Part shown: positions 26,305 to 39,094 of the stretch, in pieces | Layout: each line of letters begins with the position of its first letter | Position numbering within the stretch: the first letter of the stretch is position 1 | Translations under genes and position numbers: made by a program | The notes under the pieces: generated by a model | Databases searched by the model: none | Told to the model about the DNA's origin: nothing | Seen by the model: the letters and a program-made list of their open reading frames with translations, nothing else | Source: Sipunculus nudus | Taxonomy: Eukaryota > Annelida > Sipuncula > Golfingiida > Sipunculidae | Length of the DNA stretch: 64,000 nucleotides | Direction: 5' to 3' | Assembly (NCBI GenBank): GCA_026874595.1 | Contig: CM049316.1 | Span: forward strand, 13,258,839 to 13,322,838

Positions 26305-27436
26305 TAAACTTAATATAACCTGGGACGATGAATTGTTCACTTTCATTACACATGACGATGACTTTACAGCTTTCATACACTCTAGGATATATTAATTATT
26401 GCAGCATAATTGAGAAGTATGTATTTGGTTTTAAATCTAACATGTGACTGAACATTGAAGATACCTTTTTTTCTAAATATGTTGCGAGAGCTGAAGTGTC
26501 ATTTACATCACTTTGCATTCAGGGACCCTACATATCAAAGCAGGCTCATTAAATAGTCAACGGTATAGTCAATTCATCACGACTCACGATGGGAGACGAT
26601 CGATTCATCTGATAAATTGAAACGAGTGCTGGGGAGATACAACCGAAATTAAACAATGTAGAACTTAACAGTAGAGTACAATTGAAACGGGAAAATTGTG
26701 TAAATTAAATGAGCAACCTCTGCTAAACTCGTTCCAGTTAAAGAAAAGAGCGTATTTCGAGGGGGCGCATGTGCCCACTCCTTTTAAAGAATCTGGAATA
26801 GATAAAATAATATAGGCTTAATGCCGAAAAGCAGCGTCGTATTTTGCACCTGGTGCCATTATCTCCGGTATAAACTTAATATAACCTGGGACGATGAATT
26901 GTTCACTTTCATTACACATGACGATGACTTTACAGCTTTCATACACTCTAGGATATATTAATTATTGCAGCATAATTGAGAAGTATGTATTTGGTTTTAA
27001 ATCTAACATGTGACTGAACATTGAAGATACCTTTTTTTCTAAATATGTTGCGAGAGCTGAAGTGTCATTTACATCACTTTGCATTCAGGGACCCTACATA
27101 TCAAAGCAGGCTCATTAAATAGTCAACGGTATAGTCAATTCATCACGACTCACGATGGGAGACGATCGATTCATCTGATAAATTGAAACGAGTGCTGGGG
27201 AGATACAACCGAAATTAAACAATGTAGAACTTAACAGTAGAGTACAATTGAAACGGGAAAATTGTGTAAATTAAATGAGCAACCTCTGCTAAACTCGTTC
27301 CAGTTAAAGAAAAGAGCGTATTTCGAGGGGGCGCATGTGCCCACTCCTTTTAAAGAATCTGGAATAGATAAAATAATATAGGCTTAATGCCGAAAAGCAG
27401 CGTCGTATTTTGCACCTGGTGCCATTATCTCCGGTA
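26305..27436 (+). repeat. exact tandem duplication, 2 x 566 bp
   Basis: The unit 26305-26870 is followed with no spacer by 26871-27436, and no difference was seen when both were read through. The junctions share only a TA. The unit contains no recognised gene or mobile element. Complete identity implies a very recent duplication, gene conversion, or an assembly artefact. Confidence 0.9.
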
Positions 27437-30400
27437 TACTTCTGCATGCGAGAGTTGTATATATAGAGTCAATATAACACAATTAAGGCACACGTGTTTA
27501 TACGTGCATGTCTAGAAGTTGCCCCTCCCCTTCATAAAATCTTGTATCCGCTCCGACACAGCTGTCCGTTCATTCGAATCGATTATATATACTTCATCAG
27601 CTGACACTTGGGATTGTCAAGAAATTGCAAGAAACAACATCAACGCATATACCGGGCGCGTTTGGCATTAATTAAGAGGCAATGGACGGAATATATACAG
27701 AATTACCTATAGTTGGATTCTAGACAGAACTTGAAAAGCGAAATGTTGACATTTCACCCGAACCTCAAAGATAAGCCCAGTGTTTAACAACAGGTTAAGA
27801 CTTCTGGAATATTTCTAGCACCGTCCTTACAAAATTTCTTTGATAACTCTCAATTATCACATATAATTCTTGTGATTTTCTCTAACCCCCCACCCCCCAC
27901 CCCCCACCCCCCCCCAAAAAAAAATAAAACACAAACAGCGCCACTCTAGGTCATGGACATATTCCTACAAACAAAAAATATGTTAGCCTACTACATCGAA
28001 TCCATCTCTCCGACTTTAAAGAGAAGACTAAGTTTACTTTGAGGTCTGAAGATTCAACTGCTAATTATAAACCCGTTTTAACCTAAACAGTATCACATGC
28101 AGTGGCTGTTAACTTTAAATTTTAAAACTTCTCGTTTCTATAGATAGGACTGTACATGTTGTCATTTTCTTATTCCTTCGTCTGCCGATCTGGTCCATGT
28201 AAGTCGATCGACTTCATCCACCAGCCAGTTGTACCCACTGATCGTTCCAAAAATGCATGTAGAAAATTTGCATATATATTTTGATTTAAAACCATATGTG
28301 ATATATATATATATATATATATATACATGTTTATATATAACAGAAAATTAAATCGTGCTCCCTTCTGTACTGGTGCTATAGATCTTTGTTAACTCTTATT
28401 CAATTTTTATTTAATTCGTTCGATTGTAGGAACGGATCGATTTTACAATTGATTGGACGGCCATTGATTCCTAAACTGTCACGTGTTATTTGTATTAATT
28501 TAATGAATGGGTCCAGAAGCAAAGTCTTCTTCATCTGTTCGAGTGGTATAACCAAGAAATTACAGTATATACATATCGCCTGTATTTCTCTTTTTGATTT
28601 GCATGTTTAAAACAGCCCTTGAAGCTATATACCTATAAGACTCCATACATATATATAACACGATACTCACGCATGTGTTGATATATATCAGTACATGTCT
28701 ACTCGTCGTTTGTGTAGATCACGTGGTCTCGGTACGCAGCAGTCGTATAATGAACCATCAATTTAGGAGGGGCGTTGTTTTGCGACAAACGCAAATGGTC
28801 CGACCATTTTCAGTTTTATGACGTAAGGATTGGGATTTCCACAAATGTCAAGGCAACAGCCGGGAACCATACGTGTGTCATGATAGGTTTGAGATGAACA
28901 GTTATGGGTTTGTCAGGTAGAAACTTTCTGTTGTAATGCACGAATCACATTCTGCAACTAAAGCAATCTGCATTCTAATGAATGCAAGACTCCGCCATGT
29001 TGAGTGTTCCTATTGTGGGATGCTTTCATAACCGTGCTTTCATTCACGTATTCGGCCCATTTTCACAATTTCATTCGTGCACACGTGACTGAAAATTTGT
29101 GAATATTTCTTGATGACCTTCCTTGATACGGATCATGTGGGCCTGTACCGGATCCACAAAAAAAAAAATTTCCGATTCTTTATTGATCCCTCCCCGATAT
29201 GCCCTGAAAATTCCATGAGATCCCGCCCATGATTGCGTGACTTAGACTTATGTTGTGAACAAACACACACACGAACGGGAATGAACGCATACCCTCCCGG
29301 CGGAGCTGATGCAATTACAGAACTACCAAACTGACATTCTTTATATATATAATAAGTTCAATAGTTCTACCTCCTCCCATCAGATTATAATCTATTTTTC
29401 CCCGGGTAATTTGCAGTCGATAACGAGAAGGCCCTTGAAGCATTATATTTCTCCTATAGTAGTATATAAAGTGGTATTATATATATATTATACCTGTTCT
29501 ATGTCAGATGTATGCCTTTTGTATATGGTGCATTTGTTGTCAATTTATATTGCATAGAGAGAACTTTAAACATTTAATTTTATATTCTTGCCCTTTATGA
29601 CCTCACTCATTTTTTATCTTTAGCCAATATGACAGACATTGTTTCATGCATGCGGCGCATGCCCATGCCCCCCCCCCCCCCCATCCAGTACTCCCAGTTT
29701 ACTTAGTCTAATAATGATTGAATTGTCTAAAACACAATCATGACCTTGCTGCCCATCTTATCCGCAGATTACGGTCTTACTCAGTACAAAGCAGTGCACA
29801 TGCAGTAATTCATGTATTGTTTACTGAAAATTTTACATTTCAATCTGTTTGATCCTGCAAATGTAATACTTATTATTTATTCTTCTTGTACGACTGATAT
29901 ATATATGCTTCAATTGCCTTTGCCAAATATTTTGGCCCCCTCCACCCCTCAATCCTGGCGAATTTTAATCCCGACTTTAATAACCATTTCACCTGGTATT
30001 CTGATTCATATGAAATGGCTTTATGAAATTCAATCATAGGAAGATCCAAAACTGTTGTTACATATATGACAAATCTTGTGTGCTGAATGTATTGACTCGT
30101 CTGTGAATAGTTATAAAAAATAACCCTTTTATCTTTTTTAATCAAAATGTAGTTTCACACTGGAAAAAATTTATTATTATATAGAAATTTTAAAATAATG
30201 TGGACGAGTCACATTCATTTGATTAAACAAGGGCATGTCATATTATATACGCAAGTTCAGACGTAGTTATAAGTGAGCTTGTTCTCATCATTGTTTTATT
30301 AGCCTCGGAAGACTGGCCGTTCGAGATTTAATGTCTTGTCAAGAAAATAGCCAAAAGTTGCTACTTTTAATAGGTGAAATAGATCAATTTTCCGATTTCA

Positions 30401-30860
30401 TATTTACGTCTCTATATGAAAGAATGTGAAAGAAACTGATAAAATGAAGCTGTTCTCTTTATGAACATGATGTAGCGTGCACGCGTATATATAATAATAT
30501 ACTATTTATAGCCATATATAGGCCTATATATGTATATTCAGTTGTGTTCATCAGTATGGATATGTTAAAAAATTATGGTTTTGGTTAATAGCTCGAAGTG
30601 TACTCGAACGCACCACCCCGTGCCAAAACCACGCTACGCCCATTGTGAGCTAAAGGACAATTCTGTCCTTATGTTACAGTCCGCTAAGCGCCATTTTCTT
30701 TTCCTCTTCCCGACTTAATGATAGCTATTTTTTCTTTGCATGTTTTATTTTGTCGGGTCAAACCATTATACACTTGACAGAAATTATATTTAAATTTTAT
30801 TATTCCTAATCATGCAGTCAAATAAAATTGTATACACTATGTTCCTGGCAGTGCCAGGGG

Positions 30861-30863
<3 letters not shown>
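27437..30863. other. noncoding, with C-run and TA tracts
   Basis: No gene recognised. It contains four or more C runs at about 27886-27915 (G-quadruplex-capable on the minus strand), a (TA)n tract at 28301-28325 and a poly-C tract near 29669. Around 28700-29050 the DNA is less AT-rich and carries CACGTG (about 28722), a TGACGTAAG CRE-like site (about 28820) and CTCCGCCATGTTG (about 28990), as a promoter might. No transcript start or exon could be assigned. Confidence 0.35.

Positions 30864-30911
<48 letters not shown>
30864..30911. repeat. (TA)n microsatellite
   Basis: A pure TA/AT run of about 48 bases. Confidence 0.95.
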
Positions 30912-30918
<7 letters not shown>

Positions 30919-31130
30919 CTTGTTTCTGTAATATAAATGGACATGTGGGAGGCCGTGGCTTACCCACCTTAATGGACTTTTATCAATCATATGTTTGCAT
31001 GTGGGCTACTTACTGTTAATTCGGGCAGTATCACAATTATTTGGTCATTTATAATAATAAATGATATATTAGCATTCATACATGTGACTAATTTTGTTAA
31101 TATTGTCATGAGTGGAAGATGTACGTACGG

Positions 31131-31155
31131 ATATATATATATGAATATATATATA

Positions 31156-31228
<73 letters not shown>
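31131..31228. repeat. (TA)n microsatellite, interrupted
   Basis: About 98 bases of TA/AT with two ATGAATAT interruptions near its left end. Confidence 0.95.
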
Positions 31229-31230
<2 letters not shown>

Positions 31231-31528
31231 TAGGGAGGCTTCAACCAAGAAGATTTCATACTTATACCAGTCACATTTTAGACGAGAATTTACTAAACCA
31301 AAAATATATAGGTTGCCATCAACTGTTAAAACAGTTAAAACTGGCAATTTCCAACTGCAGTCTAAAATTTGCAGCAGCTGGCTGTTACCATCATCTTTCT
31401 TACATTGCTGCCACGACTTTAGGAAAACATGGACAGGAAAACTAGCTAAGAGGGTGCTCAGATAAATAAATAGTTTTTAAGAAACGCTGCGAACCTTCAA
31501 CTCTCTCCTTTTTCATAACTGTTCTTAC

Positions 31529-31657
31529 CTAGCTGTGAAAAACACGACTCAGTTAGGGCCCTCCTATACTGATGACAGGCCAGTGATCTGGCCGTAATGT
31601 CAGAGGGCCGATCTGGCGCTAGTTCTAATACCAAGACTTGGCGCCCTTTATGATGTT
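31529..31657 (-). other. possible 129-bp exon or dispersed repeat
   Basis: On the minus strand a good acceptor (..TTGCACCATTTCAG) and donor (GTAAGAAC) bound 129 bases that are open in one frame. The peptide includes RQVLVLELAPDRPSDITARS and matches nothing recognised. The block is GC-richer than its surroundings. Part of it resembles 18965-19020 in inverted orientation, which argues for repeat rather than gene. Confidence 0.25.
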
Positions 31658-31939
31658 CTGAAATGGTGCAACAGAATGCATCATATGCACTCTTATAGTT
31701 AGACTGGCATGTCCTCAATGTGATCTAAAGTTATAGACAATATATAATTTTATATATAATGAACTTCATCACATGCACTACAACTCGAGCCCTTTAGACT
31801 CACTGTGTTTCAATATAATCGAACCATCATATTTTTTCACCTGTTTCAATCAAGGGCTAAAATGGAAAAGCAATAGCTATATTATTTGAATTACTTGAAG
31901 TCAATACTACTTCATTACTATTACTTTGAAAACCTGTAA

Positions 31940-32429
31940 TGTGATGGTAGACTTGAGTCCGGACTTGGACTCCGGACTTGAGTCCACTTTTTCAGTGACT
32001 CGGTCTTTAATTCTTGCTCTGTCATGACTCGAGATGTCAGGCCAAGTCCATCTCATGTCCAAGGGCAACAAAGACTCGGCCAAATAAGGTTGGACATTTA
32101 GACCGGGGAAATACTATAAAGACTCAAATGTGAACTATATTGACACAATATTTTAAAAAGTCAAGACTGTTTATATACAAAGCTTTTTCTCTGCATCGGG
32201 GGCTAAATGTATGTAAACGAAGTAAAAAGCATGTGTATAGATTATAACATACATACTATACATAATAATATATCCATTTAAAATGTTCGAAAAAAATATA
32301 TTTTTATCGGACTACAGGACTTGGACTCGAGCTCAAAAGGAGTCTAACTCGAAGATGGTGGTGGTTTGGCCTCGAACGTATATTTAACGGACTTAGACTC
32401 GGATGGTGTGGACTCGACCATAAGACCGG

Positions 32430-32430
<1 letters not shown>
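31940..32430 (+). repeat. CTCGGACTTGGACTCG-type repeat element, copy 2
   Basis: Same family and orientation as 23272-23735. The left end carries CTTGAGTCCGGACTTGGACT and the right end ACTTGGACTCGAGCTC..ACTCGG..GGACTCG, around AT-rich middle sequence. It stops just left of a (TA)n tract. Confidence 0.5.

Positions 32431-32433
<3 letters not shown>

Positions 32434-32489
<56 letters not shown>
32434..32489. repeat. (TA)n microsatellite
   Basis: A TA/AT run of about 56 bases separating the CTCGGACTTGG-type repeat from the inverted copy of the palindrome-rich element. Confidence 0.95.
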
Positions 32490-32494
<5 letters not shown>

Positions 32495-33715
32495 GTTAAG
32501 GCCCAGATCGCGATCTGGACGGATCTTAGATCTGTCCAGCCCAGATTGCGATCGCAGTTTAGTCCAGCCAGATTGCGATCCTGTCTTTCTTGCTTCAGGA
32601 TCGCATTCTTGGCTGGACAGATCTTAGATCTTAGATCTGTCCAGCCTAGATTACAATCCTAACATCGACCAGCCCATATTGCGATCCATGCTTTTACTAT
32701 CACAGGAGTGAAACATTTGATGTTTTACCAACTTATTTGGTATTGCATGGTACCATTTCCCCATAATAAATACATTTATAATACAAAAAGGCACTTTTCA
32801 CTCCTTCCTATCACAGGAGTGAAACATAGGATGTTTCACCAACTTTTTTAGTTTTGCATGGTACCATTTCTCCATATTAAATACAATTTTAGGCCTAATA
32901 TATATAAGTTCATGCAAAAAATGCTGCTCGTTGAAAAAGGTAAAAAAAAAGAAACAATTTTAGGCAGTTGCTAAAATGCCAAGCCCATGTATGTCATTAT
33001 GCAATCCCAAGTAATTATTTTTCAATTAACCTTGAGGCTATCATCTAAATATTATACTTTCATCCATCATGTATCTTTTAAAAATTCAATATTTTTTATA
33101 AACTTTATTAGTATGTATAATATATATTTGTTACCAGTAGTTGTTCTGCTTGACTCATTGGATTTGGTCTGATTACTTAGTTGCCTATTCATGGTGCCTG
33201 GAATCCTGTGATCTATCCATGTGCTTAAATAAACTGACTGATATGATTCATAACTATAGCAAGCTATACTAAAATATAAATTTTTGTGTTCTTTGTTTCA
33301 TGTTTTTATAATACCGTTCACAAAATTTGTCTACTATAAACATGAAAGACATAATAAGTGCATAACCATGTAATTTGTGCATTGGATAATATACAATCAC
33401 TGGGTTACATGCAACAAAGTGGCCCAATTTTGTATCGTTCTCTTGAAGGGTTATACACCATTTCATGATGACAGATATCATATTTGATGACTGAAGTCAT
33501 ATTTTAAACTCAAATCATTGAGATACTGTTTTATTCCTGGTATACCACTTTGTTTAGTGCAACCCCTTGTAATATGAATAAACAGTATTTCAGATCCACT
33601 CTTATTTCTATAGGTCTGGCAATTGCACAGCACTTTTATGCTACTTTTATTATGCCCTTATTGAAAATGCTTCAAAAATAAGTTCTTTTTCTTGAGATGT
33701 TTGTTATCATCCACC
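32495..33715 (-). mobile_element. 1.2-kb palindrome-rich repeat element, inverted copy 2
   Basis: Reverse-complement counterpart of 24765-26010, about 6.5 kb away. Its left 200 bp hold the GATCGCGATC/GGCTGGACAGATCT palindrome chain, with an extra TTAGATC unit near 32628. Its right limit, near 33715, lacks the tRNA-like head that abuts copy 1. No coding sequence. Confidence 0.65.
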
Positions 33716-33924
33716 TTGTAAGAAGTAGGCTCACCGTCTTAATTTTTAAAACATAAAATTTTAGCAGAGAAACATGTACAGAGATCCATATTTTAATTGC
33801 TGCCATTGTAGACTTCCAAAGGGGAAAAGTGTGTTGATGGAGCAAACTTCAAGCACTGGTGCAACCGCCATTTTCAAGGCTGAACAGATTGGTGCCAACC
33901 AACTACTATTAACTGCCCATGTGT

Positions 33925-34075
33925 AGTATAATTGTATTTATTATGGATAAATGGAACCATGCAATACTAAATGAGTATTCAATGTTTCACTCCTGTGATA
34001 GTAAAAGCATGGATCGCAATATGTGCTGGTCAAGTTTAGGATTGCAATCTCGGCTGGACAGATCTAAGATCTGGA
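33925..34075 (+). mobile_element. palindrome-rich repeat element, partial copy 3
   Basis: This matches about 25680-25835 of copy 1 in the same orientation (TTTCACTCCTGTGATAGTAAAAGCATGGATCGCAATATG, read as two shorter blocks). It breaks off in the middle of the first palindrome. It lies only 210 bp from inverted copy 2 and points the other way. Confidence 0.6.
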
Positions 34076-36619
34076 TATAAATTTTTCAGCCAGCTTACTT
34101 TAATTAAAAGTTTGAACATAATTGTCAGAAGCCAGGATGCGTCAGATCGAGGACCCCTAACGTGAGAGCGAAAAGGGGAAACTGCACGAGTCAGTCCAAA
34201 AAGTAGGATTGGGGGAGGGGGGGGGGTAGAGTAAATTTCACTCCGTCATCTTCATTAAACCATGCAAGTCTATATGACATGATCACGGCGGCACGCAATG
34301 CGGGCCATGGTCATATCACAGACTGTGTATAGTATGAAGATGGTTTCACTGCACTGCTTTCACTGAATAAAGTTTCAGCTGAAATCCTTTAGCAATGACC
34401 TGGGAAGGAGGGAGGGAAGCTATCCCTTGTCTCTGATCTTCAAAGTCCATCTAAACACAAATTTAGGCTTCTGACCCCCATAAATATGCATATTCTTTTC
34501 CTTAAATTTGATACACAATTGTTTAAACCAGTTTCTCGGAGGAGTTTCAATACTGGTGACCTTGATCTTCAAGGTCCTATCTGCTATATTGTAGTATTAT
34601 TTTTACTTAGCTTTGGGGCCCATTAGTAGACATCTACATGTTTTTGGACGGGCCACTGCTATCTTTTAGTATTATTTTTACTTAGTTTTGGGGCCCATTG
34701 GTAGACATCTGCATGTGTTTGCCAATCCCAGCCATTCTAGTTTACACATATAACCCAAACGGCAATGCAAAGTATTAATAAAATTAGTCAAACCAGTTCT
34801 GCATAAATCTTTTCTTCTCTTGCACAATCTGTACAGACCAGTCATGACTGGATTCCGTCTTCACATATGTGTGACCCATTACTTTTATTAAGGAAGAACC
34901 TTGTCAAATTTAGTAAAAAAAAGGCAAAGGTCAAGAGCAAGTGAAGTTAATCTTAGTTTGGTTTTCGGTTTATAAAATATTTTTTTTGTGAATCTAAGGC
35001 TATAATGCTAGTCAGCTGAGCGTCATAATCCATTGGTCACTTGTTTTTATTTTTTATCAATCGGGGTTCATACCTTTCCTATAAACTCCAATCTGATGCA
35101 TAATTGATCAAGAAACTACAGTGCTACTAATTACAAACAAAATTACAGGAAAAGCGATATTTATTAGGATAATGCTTGTTCAAGTTTTACCACGGATAGT
35201 TCAGGTATGGTCGTGTTTTTTTAATGGTGGTCACTAAATTGAAAAAAAATCGCTGGTAGGCTTTGTTTTAGTTTACATTTTTACCGGTAGATGACACTAT
35301 ATCACGGTAAGACATAACACGTTCATCACCACATGTGAACTCATCTTTGCTCTGGCTTGCCAGGCATTGGCTTTCATAAAGTGCTACTTCCTTCAAAATG
35401 AGACAAGACCGGCAGTAATAAGTAAATGTAGCTTATGAATATAATGAATAATTATTAACTCATGATGTTATTCCGTTTTACATGTATATAATCATGTGCG
35501 GCCGAACTGTTGCTGGTATACTCGGTTATTTCCCACGGATGTGCCAATGGAATTCTTGAATTCTTTAATTATTAACGACAGATCCTTTTTTAACCGTAAA
35601 CTATAATGTAAGCCCAAATAACTAATGATAAATCAAATACCCACATACCAAACTATTTCTTTAATATGATTGAATAAACATTCCAGTAAATACATTTTTG
35701 GCATTATTTCAGTTCCACTGATGACGGTCAAGATCATAAATTAAAGTCACATACATAAAGAAATATAATAAATGTTACTGATGAGTTGTTCAGTGTCATT
35801 ATTATTCTTATTAAATACGAGAACCTGTAACATATGTACCTTTCACATCAATCCACCATGCAGAACCGTGAAGAATTCAGAAAGCTGTATATACGTTAGG
35901 CCCAATTAGGTGACCTGAGAAGCTAGGGGCGGATCTGAGAAACAGAATAATCAATAATAACCTGCTTTTTAAAACGAGTCATCTTCTTCCCCATGATAGA
36001 ATTAGACCTATGTATAAAATCTACGGGCATTCCCAACACACTTGTACATATACCTTTGTCGGGGTGTCCAGTCCCTTGTGTTTGCATCTAGGAACAAGGC
36101 TTAAAAGATTTATTTTACTTTACCTGAACCTAGGCATGACCCGATATTGATAGCCATGATCGATACGAATCACTATTATAAGTATCCAAATGGATTATCG
36201 ATGACTCCGACAAGAATCAAATCAACTGTTAATGTCATTATCTGATAAGAATAAATTAAAAAGTATATACAATACTCATTTACCGGAACAGCAAAAATAA
36301 CAAGGGTCAGTTATTAATGATTTGTATCCCAATAAAAACGATGCCAGAAAGTCCGTGAGAGCTTACAAAGATATATCAAGGTAAGTTATATACAGTGAAA
36401 TATATATTAACATTACCAAGACAGTGATGTAGGTCTTCTATTTTTTTACGACGGCTAATTTGCGTCCATTTGATAGATTAAAAAATCTACAGTCTCTGTG
36501 TTAAAAATAATCCGATAATCTATAATACCATTACTCTCGGTATTCGGCCCTAATGTCATTTATAATCGAATCCTATAGAACCCACTTCAACAATCGATAT
36601 TATTTTTTTCAATATTTTG
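34076..36619. other. noncoding with minor repeats
   Basis: No gene seen. A 75-bp unit is duplicated at about 34577-34731 and ends beside CTAGT (34737-34741). The block CAGCTGAGCGTCATAATCC..GGTCACTTG (about 35016-35043) recurs near 46211, 55203 and 56190. Confidence 0.4.
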
Positions 36620-36830
36620 AAAAAAAAACTTGAAACTGATATATATTTAAGGGTGCTTGAAACTGATAATTACACCTAGGTGCTTGATATTGACATATAC
36701 TCGGGAGAACTTATACTTGACAAGTAACTTGAAACTGACAAATACACGCTGTAGCTAGAAACTTAGTGCACGTGGTAACCTGAAAGAGACAAATTCAGAA
36801 GGTCACTTGAAATTGACACTCTGGGTAAAT
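36620..36830 (+). repeat. irregular array of CTTGAAACTGA-like repeats
   Basis: At least six related strings (ACTTGAAACTGATA, GCTTGAAACTGATA, GCTTGATATTGACATA, ACTTGAAACTGACAAA, ACCTGAAAGAGACAAA, ACTTGAAATTGACAC) occur at uneven spacing of roughly 25-50 bp in one orientation. Spacers differ, so this is a decayed minisatellite or a spaced motif array. Confidence 0.55.
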
Positions 36831-37564
36831 ATTTGTATGTTCAGCTTCAAAATAGTAGAGAGCAACCTTTATCCCCCCCCCACACACACACCAGCCCTAC
36901 TTATTTTACATCACTAGAAGTTACACCATTTTTACTTTACTCGAGGTTGGTCAAAATTTGACAGGGCAGCATGATACTTGGAGATCCGGAATATCTCGAA
37001 GAAAATCTTAGTAAGGAATTAAGGTGTCATACTGAAATGTTAAAAACGGATCTTGCTTTTCATAAAATCAAATTCAGAGTTACTGATGTTACATTTTGTC
37101 TTCGATATCTGCTAATTTTATACACTTATTTCAAACTGGAGAAAAAATATAGCTTTGCTAAGTTCCGGTTAACAACTTCAGTGAGTAACACGTTTTACAT
37201 AGGATATTGCCAATAGACTGTCTATTTGTATTTCCGGACTAGTAATTAAAAATACAGCACTTTTCCACTTAGAAGTTTTAATCATATTACAGGTAATTTA
37301 ACCTTTAAAATACGGTAAATACCTCAGTCCGGGTCTGTAATGCGGATTCTAGACTTCACAGGGCAAGAAATAAGGTAGTTTACTCTTCGCTCCATAGGTG
37401 GCAGCAGGTTGTGGGTGTGTAGTCTCGGTTCATTTAAAAAGATAAGTGATTATGTAAATCCAGTGGTTTTTCATACCTATATGTTCACTTACACATTTGT
37501 TTCACGAAAAAACAATTTATTTGAATTGTCTACGTTAATTTGCATGAAATTTGAATTATAAATT

Positions 37565-37710
37565 TATATGCCGTTTTACCCACCTGCGATTTCATTGAAA
37601 TATGGGCCGTTTTACCTACTTGCAGTGTTTTATTACAATATGGGCAGGGTATGTTTTTTCAATATGGGCCGTTTTTATTACAACATGGGCCGGTTATTAC
37701 AGTATGGGTC
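37565..37710 (+). repeat. irregular array of ATATGGGCCGTTTT-like repeats
   Basis: Five copies of a motif near A[AC][AT]ATGGGCCG (variants ATGGGCAG and ATGGGTCG) lie within about 140 bp. Four are preceded by TTACA, TTCA or TTGAA. Spacing is uneven. No coding sequence is associated. Confidence 0.6.
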
Positions 37711-38669
37711 GTAACAACATCCCATTATATAAAATTGTTTGGTAAAGTTGAAATGAAAAAGCATTGAAATGAACCTTTAATGACGTGTCGTATCATGTAT
37801 GTTCTGGGGACTCTGTATCAGGCTCATAAGTATAGCTGATTGAAAACGGCGAAACACACCAAAAGATGCCCCGGGTCAGCTCCTATATATGTTTATAAAA
37901 ACGCTACTTTAAACTGATAGGTTGGGCCATTTTTAAGGTTCACAAAATTCTCCCGCCCAAGGCGTATTCCAAACATATAGTTCTCCTGCCCAGGTTAATG
38001 CGCGCTCCTCCCATTATGTTCCCACAAAATATCCCTCTCCAAGGTACGGAGCCTGGGAGACAACATAGTGAAGTATATTTATTAATTCATGCGCATGAAT
38101 CACTAGGTGTGAAAAATATATTTTAATGATGTAAAATATATTTATTATTTCGTTCGCACGAATTAATAATCCGTGCGCACGAATTACTAGGTGTGAAAAA
38201 TATATTTGGTTTAAACATATTTATTTCAACAGGATAACAAGAAGTCGATAAGGCTAATGCAAATGCTCTCCTGCATAAAAATAAAAAGAAAGTGAAAAAG
38301 TAACATGAATGTATATATATATATATATACAAATGATCAGACTTGAAAAGTGCTCATATATTCAAACACGGTGAGATATATACAGATACATAATATAAGT
38401 AAATACAGATTGACATTCTACATACACAGATACATATACATATATTATAACTGGTAGGCGTAATACAATAAAACAATAAACGTCTAAGTCCATATCGATC
38501 TTTAATAAAATTAAAACCCACCAGTCTTTCCACTGGAAAATAGGTTTGATTTTAGCAACTAGCATCTAGTCGTAACCGAGTAAAGATAAATTAATGTTGA
38601 CGATGATAGTCACAATAATAACTCTGTATTTCTCGAAAGGCAGGGTTTAAAGAGTCACGAACATTTTTC

Positions 38670-38993
38670 TTATAAGAATTTATTGAAGTGAACTGAATTA
38701 TTGGAATATAGAGACTGTTCAAAAGTTTGCAGGCTGTTGGAAGGAAAAGAAAAGCGACAGTCTATCTGTGTGAATCTCGGTATCCTTAGCAAATGCGATT
38801 CGCGCAGACTGTAGGGATGAGCATGAGACAGAGTTTGGGGCAATGTATTAAGCAGAAAATCTGGAGCAAGTCCAATAACCATTTCATATAAAATGTGGAG
38901 AGTATAGATAGCTCTCTTCTTATTTTTATACCTGACCGTCATAGCTCTTTTAACACAGCTCCAGTGCTGGTAGTCGAGAGCGCTCCGGTACAT
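38670..38993 (-). pseudogene. LINE ORF2 C-terminal fragment (CR1/Jockey-like group)
   Basis: A minus-strand frame contains LYEMVIGLAPDFLLNTLP, then SLRESHLLRIPRFTQ and SFPSNSLQTFEQSL. This order (GLAP.YL..LLP, then LR....L.VPR, then the region normally reading SF.PSA...WN.LP) is typical of the C-terminal end of LINE reverse transcriptases. The catalytic core is not adjacent, so it is a remnant. About 700 bp of unrelated GC-richer DNA separates it from the next LINE block. Confidence 0.6.
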
Positions 38994-39094
38994 GTTAAAG
39001 CTGCTTTCCGTTTACGCTCCCGAGGCAGCAGAAATCTTACGCTTCTAAAGAAGCAACTGGTTTTCACGCTGCCAGCTTTGACCGTTTATGATAT

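Noticed and set aside
30596-30650. Minus-strand tRNA-like head (GCGTAGCGTGG..GTGCGTTCGAG)
   Set aside because: The B box is fair but arm pairing fails by eye and no tail or second copy was seen.
30828-31445. Open frames of alternating Ile and Tyr
   Set aside because: They are translations of (TA)n microsatellites.
36130-36600. hAT-like MITE with ATCGATA-rich ends
   Set aside because: Scattered ATCGAT strings and an AATCGATATTA at the right are suggestive, but no matching ends or target duplication could be defined.
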